This document shows, in pieces, positions 36,135 through 45,827 of a DNA stretch of 64,000 bases (the stretch's first letter is position 1; the number at the start of each line of letters is the position of its first letter). The notes beneath the pieces are model-generated. The model ran no database searches, was not told the origin of the DNA, and saw nothing but the letters and a program-made list of their open reading frames with translations. Source of the stretch: Candidatus Zixiibacteriota bacterium (GTDB taxonomy: Bacteria; Zixibacteria; MSB-5A5; GN15; FEB-12). Made by a program: the position numbers and the translations under genes. Location of the stretch: contig JAHOYZ010000007.1 of NCBI GenBank assembly GCA_019038695.1, positions 186,001 to 250,000 on the forward strand, in the 5' to 3' direction.

Positions 36135-36325
36135 GGAATATTCCTCTCTTCCCGCGTGGGGCAAAGCTCTGAGTCAGACAATTTTCACAATCAAGAATAT
36201 CTTCACCCTGAGTTGGCGTCAACAACAACTACCGAAGACAGAGACCAAGCCAGCACCTCACATCCTGATCGGCGATTTCAGCAGGATACAGGTATGTCGA
36301 GAACGAAATATCAGAAGTCTGGCGA

Positions 36326-37654
36326 TCACGAGTATGGCCGGTAGTTTTGGTCTCGATCCTGGTACTTGTTCTCGTACCCTCCTTCAGGCTTGAGCTGGTC
36401 CAGCCAGTAAGCTTGGTCATCGCGTAGGCAAATGAACATCCGCTGGTTATCGCGCTCGTTCCTGGCCTGGTGATATTTGAGATAGATTCGCCGATAATCG
36501 ACCCCCACAATCTCGACCTTCCCTGATTCATGCGACATGACATACCTGATGCGTTTGGCCAGACCGGAGCAGCGTTGCTTGGCCTTTTCAATGGCACGGA
36601 ACGCCTTAACAATGGGTACTTCGTAGGCGATATTCCCTGCTGTAGGACGCCCCTGAAAGACGTAATACTGTGACACGCCCATGTGTGACAGTTCATTCCA
36701 CAGCTCCGACATCACTTCCGGTCGGTCGGAGATACCTCGGATAATGGGATTCTGGTTAAGGCAGATAACGCCGCTGTCGATCACGAGTCGAATTGCTTCA
36801 CGGGCTTCAGGGGTCAACTCCCGTGGGTGATCGAAGTGGCACATCAGGTAGATACGCCGATCGGGCAAAGAGTATTTTTTGAACATCGCCAGCAGGGAGT
36901 CATCATTGAGTATCCTGAACGGATTGAAAGCAGGCATCTTGGTGCCAATACGGATAACCCGAATATGATCAATCCGACGCAGGGCACTAACGATTTTCTC
37001 AAGTTTTGCTGTGCCGAGTATAAGCGGATCCCCTCCACTCAGCAACACATTGTCCACCTCGGGATGTTGACGGATGTACTCCAGTCCAGGGCTCAAGTCG
37101 TGCCAAGCCTCATTGTTGCCGTCCATGAAGAGACGCTTGCGAAAGCAATAACGGCAGAAGGAATTGCATGAATCTGTAACCAGCAACAGGACCGTGGAAC
37201 GATACTTGTGCTGGACCCCCTTCTGAACCGTTATACGACCCTCACGCGAAGCATCCAGTTCACCCCAGAATTCCATCTCTCGTTCGTGAGGAATCACCAG
37301 TCGCCGAATGGGATCATCCGGGTCCGACCAGTCGATTAACCTCAGATAGTAGTCATTGGCCCGAAAGGCATATCTCCTCATCACCGTGCGGAGCTTGTCT
37401 TTCTCACGGTCGGTCAGTGGTGTTTTGTTAAGGTTGAGTACTGACCGGGGTCTTCCTCTCCGCGATACCCCATCTCTATATGTCACACGCATGGCTAAGC
37501 CTCCATTCTCAGGGATCGCTCTGTACGGCTGAGGGCAGTTTGCCTCCTTGGCGACGCCAGCAAGCCGGTTATTTAATAATGCCAAGTCATTGATTGAATC
37601 AATTATCCGGCAAGCGTCCCGTAGTGAATCCCTCTCCACAATCGGGAAATGCAA
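36326..37654 (-). CDS. KamA-family radical SAM aminomutase (lysine 2,3-aminomutase-like)
   Basis: 442 residues. The radical SAM cluster motif CNSFCRYC uses Cys 163, 167 and 170. Other family patterns are YRSTVLLLVTDSCNSFCRYC, DNVLLSGGDPLIL (SAM-binding glycine region), RIGTKMPAFNP and NQNPIIRGISD. The segment SHESGKVEIVG aligns with the PLP-lysine loop of lysine 2,3-aminomutase, but the usual PGGGGK is reduced to ESGK. The Lys is kept, so PLP binding is plausible. Length is nearer KamA (about 420) than EpmB (about 340). The substrate, lysine or another beta-amino-acid precursor, is not settled by sequence. Confidence 0.86.
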   Translation of the reverse strand: MHFPIVERDSLRDACRIIDSINDLALLNNRLAGVAKEANCPQPYRAIPENGGLAMRVTYRDGVSRRGRPRSVLNLNKTPLTDREKDKLRTVMRRYAFRANDYYLRLIDWSDPDDPIRRLVIPHEREMEFWGELDASREGRITVQKGVQHKYRSTVLLLVTDSCNSFCRYCFRKRLFMDGNNEAWHDLSPGLEYIRQHPEVDNVLLSGGDPLILGTAKLEKIVSALRRIDHIRVIRIGTKMPAFNPFRILNDDSLLAMFKKYSLPDRRIYLMCHFDHPRELTPEAREAIRLVIDSGVICLNQNPIIRGISDRPEVMSELWNELSHMGVSQYYVFQGRPTAGNIAYEVPIVKAFRAIEKAKQRCSGLAKRIRYVMSHESGKVEIVGVDYRRIYLKYHQARNERDNQRMFICLRDDQAYWLDQLKPEGGYENKYQDRDQNYRPYS

Positions 37655-37678
37655 AGCGATCTACCGTGTGTGTATTCA

Positions 37679-37707
37679 AATATAGCATATAGCTGCCTCG
37701 AAGGCAA
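37679..37707 (-). promoter_or_regulatory. Sigma-70-type promoter of the KamA-family gene
   Basis: On the minus strand -35 TTGCCT (37707-37702, 4 of 6), 17-nt spacer, -10 TATATT (37684-37679, 5 of 6). Predicted start about 37672, with an 18-nt leader before the ATG at 37654. Confidence 0.55.
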
Positions 37708-37893
37708 GCTTGCCCAATAGATTTTGACTGTAATTACCCTGAAATAAACCTGTAGCACGTCTTCTAATGCACAGTATTACAACACGTTACCGATAATATC
37801 GCAGGATAACCTGTTTTGGGTGTCGAGTCATCAAAATGGAGCCAGCGTAGTAGTTTCAGGCATCGGAGGTGGATAGGAGATGAAATCACGCAG

Positions 37894-37926
37894 AAAAAAG
37901 GCCGTGATGATTACCATCACGGCCTT
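37894..37926 (-). terminator. Rho-independent terminator of the TonB receptor/PorV operon
   Basis: On the minus strand AAGGCCGTGATG, loop GTAAT, CATCACGGCCTT, then a T-run: a perfect 12-pair stem followed by six T in total. It lies 20 nt after the PorV-like stop at 37946. One of the clearest terminators in the window. Confidence 0.92.
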
Positions 37927-37945
37927 GTGAGTATTGGCTCTATGA

Positions 37946-38953
37946 TCAAAACGTAAATCCAACCGAGAATCTCTGGGAGTTCTGAAGACGACCCAGATCC
38001 TGCCAGGAATAATCGACAAATAGTCTGGTACCACTGGAAACAGCCGTTTTGAGTCCAGCTCCGGCAGACAGGCCTTCCTCATCGTAGTTGAACTTGTAGC
38101 CACCACGCACGAAGAACTTCTCGGCGTATGAATACTCGGCTCCCAGTGAACTCTGTTGTAGATTATCGTTGGGGTGTTTCAATTCCCCAGCCAGAGTAAC
38201 AATCGACTTGGGTCCCATCTCGAAATCGTAAGCCATACCAACACGGAAAACCATCGGCAGCTCGTATGGTCTCGTCTTAACCTGAGCATCGACGCCGTGA
38301 TTGGAACCTTCTCCTTCCCGTTCATCGTAGGAAACATCCAGATCGGGGCCATCAAATTTCATTTCCGGACCCATGTTGCTGATGGACATACCTAAGCGAA
38401 GGGAGCGATACCCGGTATATAGCAGGGTACCGAAATCGAAGGCCATACCTCTGGCGTTTTCATTGTGAATACGCTCACCAATAAACTTCACCGTACCTCC
38501 AAATGCAAACCGGTTGGTCAACTGGCGGGCATACGAAAGCCCAATGGCGTAAGAGGTGGCGGTGAAGAAATCTCCGGTCCCATTCTGTTGCTCAAAGGTC
38601 GTAATCTCCTGATCACCCATCGATAGCACGGTGGCCGACACAGCAAAAGTGCCTACATCCTCGAAATACCGTGCCAGAGCGAAATAGTTGAGATTGACAT
38701 CAAGCACCCAGTTGATATTAGTGAAGCCCACAGTGGCATTTTCCACCTCGGACAAACCGGCTGGATTCCAGTAGGCAGCATAGATATCATCCGCAACCGC
38801 TACCGAAGCGTCACCCATAGCTTGATACCGAGGACCGACTCCCATCTTGAGAAACTGGGCGCCGGTCGAACCTACTTTGGCGAAATCGGCCAGGGCACTG
38901 CCGGCCACCAGAAGCAGGAGTATGGCGAGAGTTGTAATAATATTCTTCATCAT
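37946..38953 (-). CDS. PorV/PorQ-family outer-membrane protein
   Basis: 335 residues. Signal peptide to about 22 (LLLLVAGSALA), then the family's conserved start, FLKMGVGPRYQAMGDASVAVADDIYAAYWNPAGL (read in pieces at about 34-67), then a predicted 14-strand barrel with alternating patterns. It ends in a C-terminal aromatic residue (FSVGFTF), as in outer-membrane barrels. PorV and PorQ act in the type IX attachment complex, where PorV shuttles cargo. Here the gene follows a large protein with a C-terminal sorting domain by 9 nt, a likely cargo partner. The AAAGGAGG site favours the second Met (38950) slightly. Confidence 0.87.
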   Translation of the reverse strand: MMKNIITTLAILLLLVAGSALADFAKVGSTGAQFLKMGVGPRYQAMGDASVAVADDIYAAYWNPAGLSEVENATVGFTNINWVLDVNLNYFALARYFEDVGTFAVSATVLSMGDQEITTFEQQNGTGDFFTATSYAIGLSYARQLTNRFAFGGTVKFIGERIHNENARGMAFDFGTLLYTGYRSLRLGMSISNMGPEMKFDGPDLDVSYDEREGEGSNHGVDAQVKTRPYELPMVFRVGMAYDFEMGPKSIVTLAGELKHPNDNLQQSSLGAEYSYAEKFFVRGGYKFNYDEEGLSAGAGLKTAVSSGTRLFVDYSWQDLGRLQNSQRFSVGFTF

Positions 38954-38962
38954 CCACCTCCT

Positions 38963-41695
38963 TTACTTGATGATGGCGAAGCGGCCCAGGTGTTCACCGT
39001 AGGTCGATTCGACATGGAATAAATAGACACCGGAAACCACCAATTGGCCGTTTCGGGACTGAAGATCCCAGCGCGTGGAACCTGTCCCATCGGTATGATT
39101 TAGAGTTTGCACCAGATCTCCTGCCAGTGTGTAAATGCGGATAGCGCATTCGCCTGGCAGGCCATTGAAATAGATTGCCGATTCATCTTCAGCCGTCTCC
39201 ACCATAGATGAGTAGCGGCCCAAATATGGATTAGGTACGACCTTGATATCCGCCAATTCATTTATCGCTGCAGCAGTGTTGATACCGTCCGCCTTAAAGG
39301 TGAACCGATCGTCGGGGCCGTTTAGCGGAGCGCCTTCAATGGAGAGAACATCTCCATCCTGTGGAGAGGGCAATGTTTCGTCCAAACCGAACATCCACCC
39401 GTAGTAATTGGGGAAAGCAAACTCGGTCACCGAAGTTGTCCCGTCATAGGGATAGTCAACGATGGTGAGTAAGTCCCATGGATCCCAGACCCAGTTCTCA
39501 TCAAAGTCGTAGACGGCCAACGAGACTTGCTGGTTGGTAGTCATGTTCCAGACTTCAAAAGGCACCATGAACTCGAAATCGGTGGCGTAAAATCCATCCA
39601 GCACCCAGGTGGCGCGGGTGGAGTCGCTGGTATATCGCAATTCATAGTCTGCTCTGTATTGAGCGTTGGCGAAAGCATCATCGTTTGAGCCAGTAAATTG
39701 AGGGATAGCAGCGCCGTAGAAGTAGGCCATCACCATTGTCGTGTCGGCTCCGGTAAAGGCAGTCTGTCCATGGGTTTCAGGTACGCGGTCCCCATCGGTA
39801 ACCACCACCCGCAACCCCTGGATCACCTCGTACTCGCCGGGGTCGGTATTGACACGATCCTGATAGGCCAACACGGTGTCCCCGGTAGTCTCGTTGATCA
39901 GATGCCAATAGGAACGTTCCGGTGTGTCCTCAAACACTATGGCATAGTCAGCTCCCTGCAAGAGGTCGCTGTCAAAAACAATAGGAAACACCTCACCTTC
40001 CGACGGCTCCTGCAAACCATCGTAATCGTGAGTTACCGTCCCGGCGGCATCAAAATACCCGGCCGGATCATCGACTGGTGTAGCGGTCGCCACGTTGGTG
40101 GCCTGGCCCGCAACACCGAAACCTGACTGCAGAGGATCTACACCGAGAGTCGTATCGCCACCATCGAATGCGACCAGACAATACCAGTACTCAACTCCGT
40201 TGTGGAGACCGGTGTCAATATACGAATGGGGGATCGGATCTCCCGGACTTGTGACGGTGTACAAGGCCAGCGGATCATAGTCAATCGTGAGGCAATCATT
40301 GCCGGTCTGATAATTGACTACGCCCCAGGTTCTACCCTGGTTATCGCTGCGATAGAGTTTGTAGCCTACGAAGTCCTGCTCTCCGGACATCGGGTCAATA
40401 GCCACTTCTGCGGAATCATTCCAATCAATATAGACTTTGCCATTGGCACCACTAACAGTCAGAACCGGCGTTGTCGGCGGCTCCGGCCCGGCATACTTGC
40501 TTTCGTAGAGGTCCTGTGCCATAGCAGCGTTGGCCTGGAATTCTTCCAGATCAGCCCCGGCCACAATAGCAAAAGCCACCCGAACAGTCTTGCCGGCGTC
40601 TAAGTCGATACCTCGCGTACATTGAATGTAATACTGATCGGTTGGCGGCAGAGGGGCATTGAATTGAGTACCATCGATCAATTCAAACCTGCCGGCATCA
40701 TCGGTCGGCAGCAAATCCCACTCTCCGGTACGGAACGAGGTCATACCAATATCGTCAGGAGTCTCCAGTAGTTTCGTTCCGAAAAAGCCTGGCTTCACCG
40801 TTGGTCCCCAGCCGGGATCAAATGCACCTACGTCGTAGGTCCAGGCCAGGTTTTCATCGGCATCATAGCCCACCACATCCATCAGCCGGCCATTACCACC
40901 CTGACCATCGTCACCACCCACATCAATATCGGTGTATAGACCAAAGGCGAAGTTGGCGTAATCAACAGCAGAAGTATTGGTAATGTCGAGAATGACGAAC
41001 ATGAAGTCTTCATTGTAACAGTAGCTCCACTGATAGCAGGTGTGGGCAACTTCGATACCCATCAACGGGTCACCGCCAGCTATATCACCAAATCGGAAAT
41101 GAGAATCCTGCATCGAAGTGGGTCCGCCAGGGGAATAACTCGTTGATAAGGTGCTGTAGACCTCATTGTATTCCCACTCGGCCACTTCCGAATTCCAGAC
41201 TCTCCAACCGCGAGCCGCACGGCCTTCACCGATACCCGTAGTATCATCAGGGTCGTAGTTGTAGTAACGGGTCGTATCGGTTGACAGGAGAATCTTGTAC
41301 GGATTATCTGTAAAAGACGCTTCCGGCAGAGCTTGAAAGTCGTCATTGGTGTTAGCCACTAGCGTATCGCCGTCTGGAGTAATGGTACCCATCCAGTATT
41401 TGATCTCGGCTAGATACGAATGGCCCGAGTTGCGAGGCCATTCCCCGGAAGGTAGACCGTAATGAGAATACCCTCCGATACGACCGAAGTTGTCGATGGT
41501 GGTCATCACGTTGGCAACATTGTGGGTGGCGTAGTCCATTGTGGAAGGTTGTGGAGATAGACTTAAGTCACCTCCCGGCCCCCCCGCCAGTCGGTTTTCC
41601 GGATCTGCACCGCTCGCCACGACTGCCTGTGAAAGGACCATGAGGCCCGCCACCAGGAAAATCATTGAAACGCGTTTGTACGTATTCATAGTCAT
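38963..41695 (-). CDS. Large exported protein with fibronectin-like region and C-terminal sorting domain
   Basis: 910 residues; a second ATG at 41689 has better spacing to GGAG. Signal peptide to about 30. The N-terminal half (about 55-400) has no family I recognise: it is rich in aromatic and Asp residues (DNFGRIGGYSHYGLPSGEW, GLYTDIDVGGDDGQGGNG). A fibronectin type III-like unit follows at about 415-530 (GKVYIDWNDSAEVAIDP, YKLYRSDNQGRTW). The C-terminus, VVPNPYLGRYSSMVE to HLGRFAIIK, is a FlgD-like/type IX sorting domain. It sits between the TonB receptor (10 nt upstream) and the PorV-like gene. Role unknown; likely surface exposed. Confidence 0.78.
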   Translation of the reverse strand: MTMNTYKRVSMIFLVAGLMVLSQAVVASGADPENRLAGGPGGDLSLSPQPSTMDYATHNVANVMTTIDNFGRIGGYSHYGLPSGEWPRNSGHSYLAEIKYWMGTITPDGDTLVANTNDDFQALPEASFTDNPYKILLSTDTTRYYNYDPDDTTGIGEGRAARGWRVWNSEVAEWEYNEVYSTLSTSYSPGGPTSMQDSHFRFGDIAGGDPLMGIEVAHTCYQWSYCYNEDFMFVILDITNTSAVDYANFAFGLYTDIDVGGDDGQGGNGRLMDVVGYDADENLAWTYDVGAFDPGWGPTVKPGFFGTKLLETPDDIGMTSFRTGEWDLLPTDDAGRFELIDGTQFNAPLPPTDQYYIQCTRGIDLDAGKTVRVAFAIVAGADLEEFQANAAMAQDLYESKYAGPEPPTTPVLTVSGANGKVYIDWNDSAEVAIDPMSGEQDFVGYKLYRSDNQGRTWGVVNYQTGNDCLTIDYDPLALYTVTSPGDPIPHSYIDTGLHNGVEYWYCLVAFDGGDTTLGVDPLQSGFGVAGQATNVATATPVDDPAGYFDAAGTVTHDYDGLQEPSEGEVFPIVFDSDLLQGADYAIVFEDTPERSYWHLINETTGDTVLAYQDRVNTDPGEYEVIQGLRVVVTDGDRVPETHGQTAFTGADTTMVMAYFYGAAIPQFTGSNDDAFANAQYRADYELRYTSDSTRATWVLDGFYATDFEFMVPFEVWNMTTNQQVSLAVYDFDENWVWDPWDLLTIVDYPYDGTTSVTEFAFPNYYGWMFGLDETLPSPQDGDVLSIEGAPLNGPDDRFTFKADGINTAAAINELADIKVVPNPYLGRYSSMVETAEDESAIYFNGLPGECAIRIYTLAGDLVQTLNHTDGTGSTRWDLQSRNGQLVVSGVYLFHVESTYGEHLGRFAIIK

Positions 41696-41705
41696 TAGCT
41701 CCGGC

Positions 41706-44375
41706 CTAGAAGTTTAGTTCTAACCCGGTCCTGATTGTCCGGGGAGATGAATAGTTTTGGGGATCATTATCGTACAGGTCATCATAGTGGTCTACCTCCT
41801 GTTGATCCAGAGCCAGACCGCCCTGGGTGTCCCAGCCGTCGTTGTTTGCAAGACCGGTACGGGAGTAGACGTTTATAACATTGCGTCGATTGAAGAGGTT
41901 GTCGACCTCAACAAACATGGTCAGTTTCAAATCCCCCGTCCGGAAACCGAAATCCTTGTTGAAGCGCATATCGACCGAATACGAGGCCGGTAGACGACCC
42001 TCGTTGCGTTCACCCAGACGATTACCCGCACCGTCGGTCGGAGTGTAAGGAAGACCCGAACCGTAGTAACCAACGAAAGTCAAACCCCAGGCACTGGGCA
42101 GTTTCAAGCCCAGCAGGTTGGCCTGCCAGTCCTGAGGCGCCCGATAGCTCACCACAGCGCTGGCCGTGTGTCGTTGATCGAAATCAAGCGGGAACTCCGA
42201 AATCGGTGCCAGAGTGTCAACACTGGCCGACAGGTAGGTGTAATATGGTTCGGTGGCATCAGAGCCGTTGCCACGGGCTATCATATAGCTGTATGATATG
42301 GAGCCGCTGAGATTGCTGTTGGTCGGCAGCTTCTCAATAGCCAGATCAATGCCCTTGGCAGAACCATAGTCATCATTGTCGAAATATGTTACCGGACTTC
42401 CGGCTATCTTATATGACGATCGGGTGGTAACCAAGTCCTGGAAGTCCTTGTAGAAGGCGGTAACATTGATACGGTAGTTATTGCCAATCATGTGATCCAG
42501 ACCCAACTCATAACCAACGGTCTGCTCCGGTTCCAGGTCCGGATTACCGAGCAAGGGAAGACCCGTTTCGATATCACCCTGCAGGTTCGTGTACATATAG
42601 TAGAACTGCGGTGTTTGGTAATAAAGTCCGTAGTTGAAGTGCATGACCGATTTCTGGGAGATCGGGAATGATACACCCAATCTAGGAGACACTCGACCCT
42701 GGGATTCTGCATTCTTATAAATAGGTTGGTCACCGGTTGGGGTCGCGTTGTACGAAATGTCGGCATCACGATAATCGTAGCGCAAACCTACATTAACAAT
42801 AAAGTAGTCGTATTCCATTTTGTTTTGGATATAGACCGAAGCATAAGTTGGCCCGCAATCGAATTTTTCGCCATAGGGATTGTCATTAAGGAACTGCTTG
42901 GCATCCCATTTGACGTTGTACTTGCGATATTCAAAACCGGTCTTGATCTGGTTCCACTTGTTGATCTGGTTTACTGCGCTCAGGCTGAAAGCATCATAGT
43001 TCGACTGGCGATATCCATATATTGGCCTGAAATCGTCACCTGACGTGAAACCAACAATCTCCTGCGGATTGGTCCAATCGATATCATTACCGTAGTTGTT
43101 TTCGTGGACAGTGCCATTGTATACTCCGTCTTCGTCGACCGAATAACCTGGCCACCGATCCCAATACAGATCAAACAAATGCTCTGGAGCGATCTTGGTG
43201 GAGGTTGAGAAGCGGTTCACTGAGGCCGATAGAACCGTGCGCTCGCTGAAGGCGTAGTCGCCGGTGAGGCCAATCAGGTATGCTTTTCTTTCAATCTTCG
43301 GGAGACCGTCCAGATTAAAGTCGTAGGAGACGCCGTTGACATCGCGGTGATCATAGGACTCACCAGTGATGAAGTTGTAAGACAGGTTTGTCTTAAGTCT
43401 CATCCGGCTAGCCGGCTGCATATTCAATTTTGCCGTTCCGGTGTATGCCTGGCGACTGCTGTGCGGCAAGTATGAGGGATTTTGCAGGTATTCTCCAGCC
43501 GTGAAGAACGTCCAGCGCTGCGGATCCAATCCTGGAATCGGTCCCGACAGGTCAATCGATGCAGACCGATACCCGAGCCGCTCAAGACCACCAATTTTGC
43601 CATTGGTGACATCGTAGGGGTGAGTAGCTCCTTCGAATACCCGAATGCCACCATGATATGTATGCGTTCCGTGCTGGCTCACGGAGTTAACAATGCCGGA
43701 AAGGGCATCACCGTATTCGGCACTATACCCACCGGCGGTCAGAGAGAGTTCCTCCAGTGACCCCGTAATGATGTGCATCCCCTCATCGGCCACAAACGGA
43801 TCCTGGATATTGAATCCGTCGAACAGATAAGTTACCTGCCCTGCTCGACCACCCCGGACATGAAGATCGCTTCCGCCATCAACAACTACACCGGGGTAGT
43901 TCGACAAGATGGACTGAACGCTGATCATATTCGGTAGATCCTTGATCCGATCGGCCGTGAACGTAACTCTCGAAACCGTGAGGTCTCTCTGAATAATTGG
44001 GTTCTCAGCCCTAACTATTACAGCCTGGCTCAATTCGACCGGTGACGGGTCCAACTCGAAATCGACCGGTGTTGTGAGGTCGACCAGTACTCTGACATCC
44101 GTCTTGATCACCGGCTCGTAGCCCATCACCTCAATCGAGAGGTTGTGCTTACCACTTGGAAGGTTAATGATGAAGTACTCTCCATCAATATCTGTAAGTG
44201 TTCCAAGGTTGGTACCTACAACCGTTACTATAGCCCCGACAACAGGTTCACCCGTAGTGACATCAAGAACTTGTCCTGATATCTTCCCGCTAACACCTCC
44301 CAAGGCGCCTGTTGCCAACAATAACACCAGCAAACCACTGTATAACAATGGTGCCGGACTTATGCTGATACGCAA
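41706..44375 (-). CDS. TonB-dependent receptor with carboxypeptidase-like N-terminal domain
   Basis: 889 residues from a TTG at 44375 preceded by AGGAGG at 7 nt. Signal peptide to about 27, then a carboxypeptidase-regulatory-like domain (about 28-115: GKISGQVLDVTTGEPVVGAIV) of SusC-type receptors, plug domain (about 120-240: DLPNMISVQSILSNYPGVVV, LHVRGGRAGQVTYLFDG) and a 22-stranded barrel ending RTGLELNF with terminal Phe. No SusD-like partner is present. Instead the next genes are a sorting-domain protein and a PorV-like protein, an arrangement seen in FCB-group genomes. The imported substrate cannot be predicted. Confidence 0.92.
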   Translation of the reverse strand: MRISISPAPLLYSGLLVLLLATGALGGVSGKISGQVLDVTTGEPVVGAIVTVVGTNLGTLTDIDGEYFIINLPSGKHNLSIEVMGYEPVIKTDVRVLVDLTTPVDFELDPSPVELSQAVIVRAENPIIQRDLTVSRVTFTADRIKDLPNMISVQSILSNYPGVVVDGGSDLHVRGGRAGQVTYLFDGFNIQDPFVADEGMHIITGSLEELSLTAGGYSAEYGDALSGIVNSVSQHGTHTYHGGIRVFEGATHPYDVTNGKIGGLERLGYRSASIDLSGPIPGLDPQRWTFFTAGEYLQNPSYLPHSSRQAYTGTAKLNMQPASRMRLKTNLSYNFITGESYDHRDVNGVSYDFNLDGLPKIERKAYLIGLTGDYAFSERTVLSASVNRFSTSTKIAPEHLFDLYWDRWPGYSVDEDGVYNGTVHENNYGNDIDWTNPQEIVGFTSGDDFRPIYGYRQSNYDAFSLSAVNQINKWNQIKTGFEYRKYNVKWDAKQFLNDNPYGEKFDCGPTYASVYIQNKMEYDYFIVNVGLRYDYRDADISYNATPTGDQPIYKNAESQGRVSPRLGVSFPISQKSVMHFNYGLYYQTPQFYYMYTNLQGDIETGLPLLGNPDLEPEQTVGYELGLDHMIGNNYRINVTAFYKDFQDLVTTRSSYKIAGSPVTYFDNDDYGSAKGIDLAIEKLPTNSNLSGSISYSYMIARGNGSDATEPYYTYLSASVDTLAPISEFPLDFDQRHTASAVVSYRAPQDWQANLLGLKLPSAWGLTFVGYYGSGLPYTPTDGAGNRLGERNEGRLPASYSVDMRFNKDFGFRTGDLKLTMFVEVDNLFNRRNVINVYSRTGLANNDGWDTQGGLALDQQEVDHYDDLYDNDPQNYSSPRTIRTGLELNF

Positions 44376-44867
44376 GGCACTACCTCCTTAGCATATTGTT
44401 CACACATACTCAATTCTCTTACTTTCATATGTAATGCTTCCGTTCGCGGAGAATCACATTTCGTCCCTTCCGCGTTTGAGAGCTTCTCCAGAGTTATCGG
44501 CCACATGTGTCGCGAGCCTTAGCATCTAAGAACGACGAATTCATCAATAATTGGTGAGCAGATATCGAAACTCTGGCAGTTTATCGAAAAAGTGACGTTT
44601 CTGCCATTGCGAGGAGAACGTGGAGTTCTAAAGTTACACACAATATCATCACTTAGGAGGTAGTCTTGTGTCGCCTCAGTAGTGGTCAGAGATAAGCTCC
44701 AATTCTCTGTAAATGCTACAGATTATCGTGCCTTTTAACGTCTTCAGATCAAGTTTCGGCAACACAGACCGATAGTTATGAATAATATGTGAACCAGAGC
44801 TATCGGCAGGAGTCACCTACCGACAGCGTGAAGCATCTTTGAACGAATAGGAAATCTTGCTGGCACG
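44376..44867. other. Divergent intergenic region, TonB receptor / signalling operon
   Basis: 492 bases without a gene. Present are the AAGGAGG site of the receptor gene (44384-44390 on the minus strand), an inverted repeat CGCGGA/TCCGCG (44445-44450, 44469-44474), and CCGATAG/CTATCGG arms around 44770-44806. No clear promoter could be identified for either direction. Confidence 0.5.
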
Positions 44868-45827
44868 ATGATCGACCAAACTCGATACATCCTTATCTGG
44901 CTAATTGCGACTGTTCTCGGTCTGTCCGGAATCGTCGAATCAGCCCGGGCTGAAACACCTATCGCGGTGTTGATGAGCGACTCGCTGACATCCACCAAGC
45001 GAACGCTTCATGGTGCCCGTAAGATGATCGTGCGCACTCACCCGGACGCTATCCTTCACACCTTCTATCTAACCCAGGCGGCTGACGACAACAAGTTGGT
45101 CATCGACTCCCTTAGATCATTATCACCGAAACTGGTACTGACTATTGGAAGCCCCGCGACCAGTTTGGCCAAGCAGAAGATAGAGGATATTCCGATTGTT
45201 TTTGCGGGCGTACTCTACCCAGTGCTATCAGGTTTCGTAGAATCGGTAGGTCGACCAGGAGGAAATATCACCGGGGCATCGCTGGATATTCCAGTTCAAA
45301 TACAATTCAAGTATTTCAAGCAGATCGTTCCCGAATTGCGCAAGGTTGGAGTTCTGTACACCGAGGCAACCGCCAGTCTTATTCGTCCGGCCACGGTGGT
45401 AGCACAAAACATGGGGCTGACGCTAACTCCAGTACTGATCTCCAATGACAAGGAGATTCCATCAGCGCTGGACTCTCTGGCAGGAATAGTTGAAGGCATC
45501 TGGTCGGTAGCAGATCCGGAACTTTTTGACCCCAAATCAACCAGGTACATTCTCCTCAACACGCTGCGTAAAGGGATACCCTTTATGGGGTTTTCACAGT
45601 ATGTCGTGGAGTCGGGTGCTCTTTTCGCCCTTGATTTTGATCACAAAGCGGTCGGCCACCAGGCAGGAGAAATCGCATCCAGAGTTTTGGCAGGAGAAGC
45701 GGCAGGAAAAATCAAGGTCTCGATCGTTGACGTCATCTGGTTCCATTATAATGAGAGAACGGCTCATCATATAAATATCGAGATCCCAGAAGATCTGGTG
45801 GCCATAGCGAAGGAGGTATATCGATGA
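44868..45827 (+). CDS. ABC-type periplasmic substrate-binding protein (TrpX-like family)
   Basis: 319 residues. Signal peptide (about 7-28, ending ESARA), then two Rossmann-like lobes of the ABC_sub_bind family. Clues are KLVLTIGSPATSLAKQKIEDIPIVFAGVLYP (read in parts, about 83-113), GRPGGNITGASLDIP and KVGVLYTEATASL. Relatives bind aromatic amino acids or other small molecules. No permease or ATPase gene is next to it; instead its stop overlaps the kinase start (ATGA). It is therefore probably a sensory subunit that presents a ligand to the kinase. The start lacks a clear ribosome site. Confidence 0.87.
   Translation: MIDQTRYILIWLIATVLGLSGIVESARAETPIAVLMSDSLTSTKRTLHGARKMIVRTHPDAILHTFYLTQAADDNKLVIDSLRSLSPKLVLTIGSPATSLAKQKIEDIPIVFAGVLYPVLSGFVESVGRPGGNITGASLDIPVQIQFKYFKQIVPELRKVGVLYTEATASLIRPATVVAQNMGLTLTPVLISNDKEIPSALDSLAGIVEGIWSVADPELFDPKSTRYILLNTLRKGIPFMGFSQYVVESGALFALDFDHKAVGHQAGEIASRVLAGEAAGKIKVSIVDVIWFHYNERTAHHINIEIPEDLVAIAKEVYR

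Noticed and set aside
44648-44682. Four-codon ORF GTG-TCG-CCT-CAG-TAG with TAGGAGG upstream, before the binding-protein gene
   Set aside because: It is nearly 190 nt from the gene, with no structured leader or promoter to link them. Probably chance.
44860-44866. TGGCACG before the binding-protein start resembling a sigma-54 -24 box
   Set aside because: There is no GC at the -12 position and the site touches the ATG itself.
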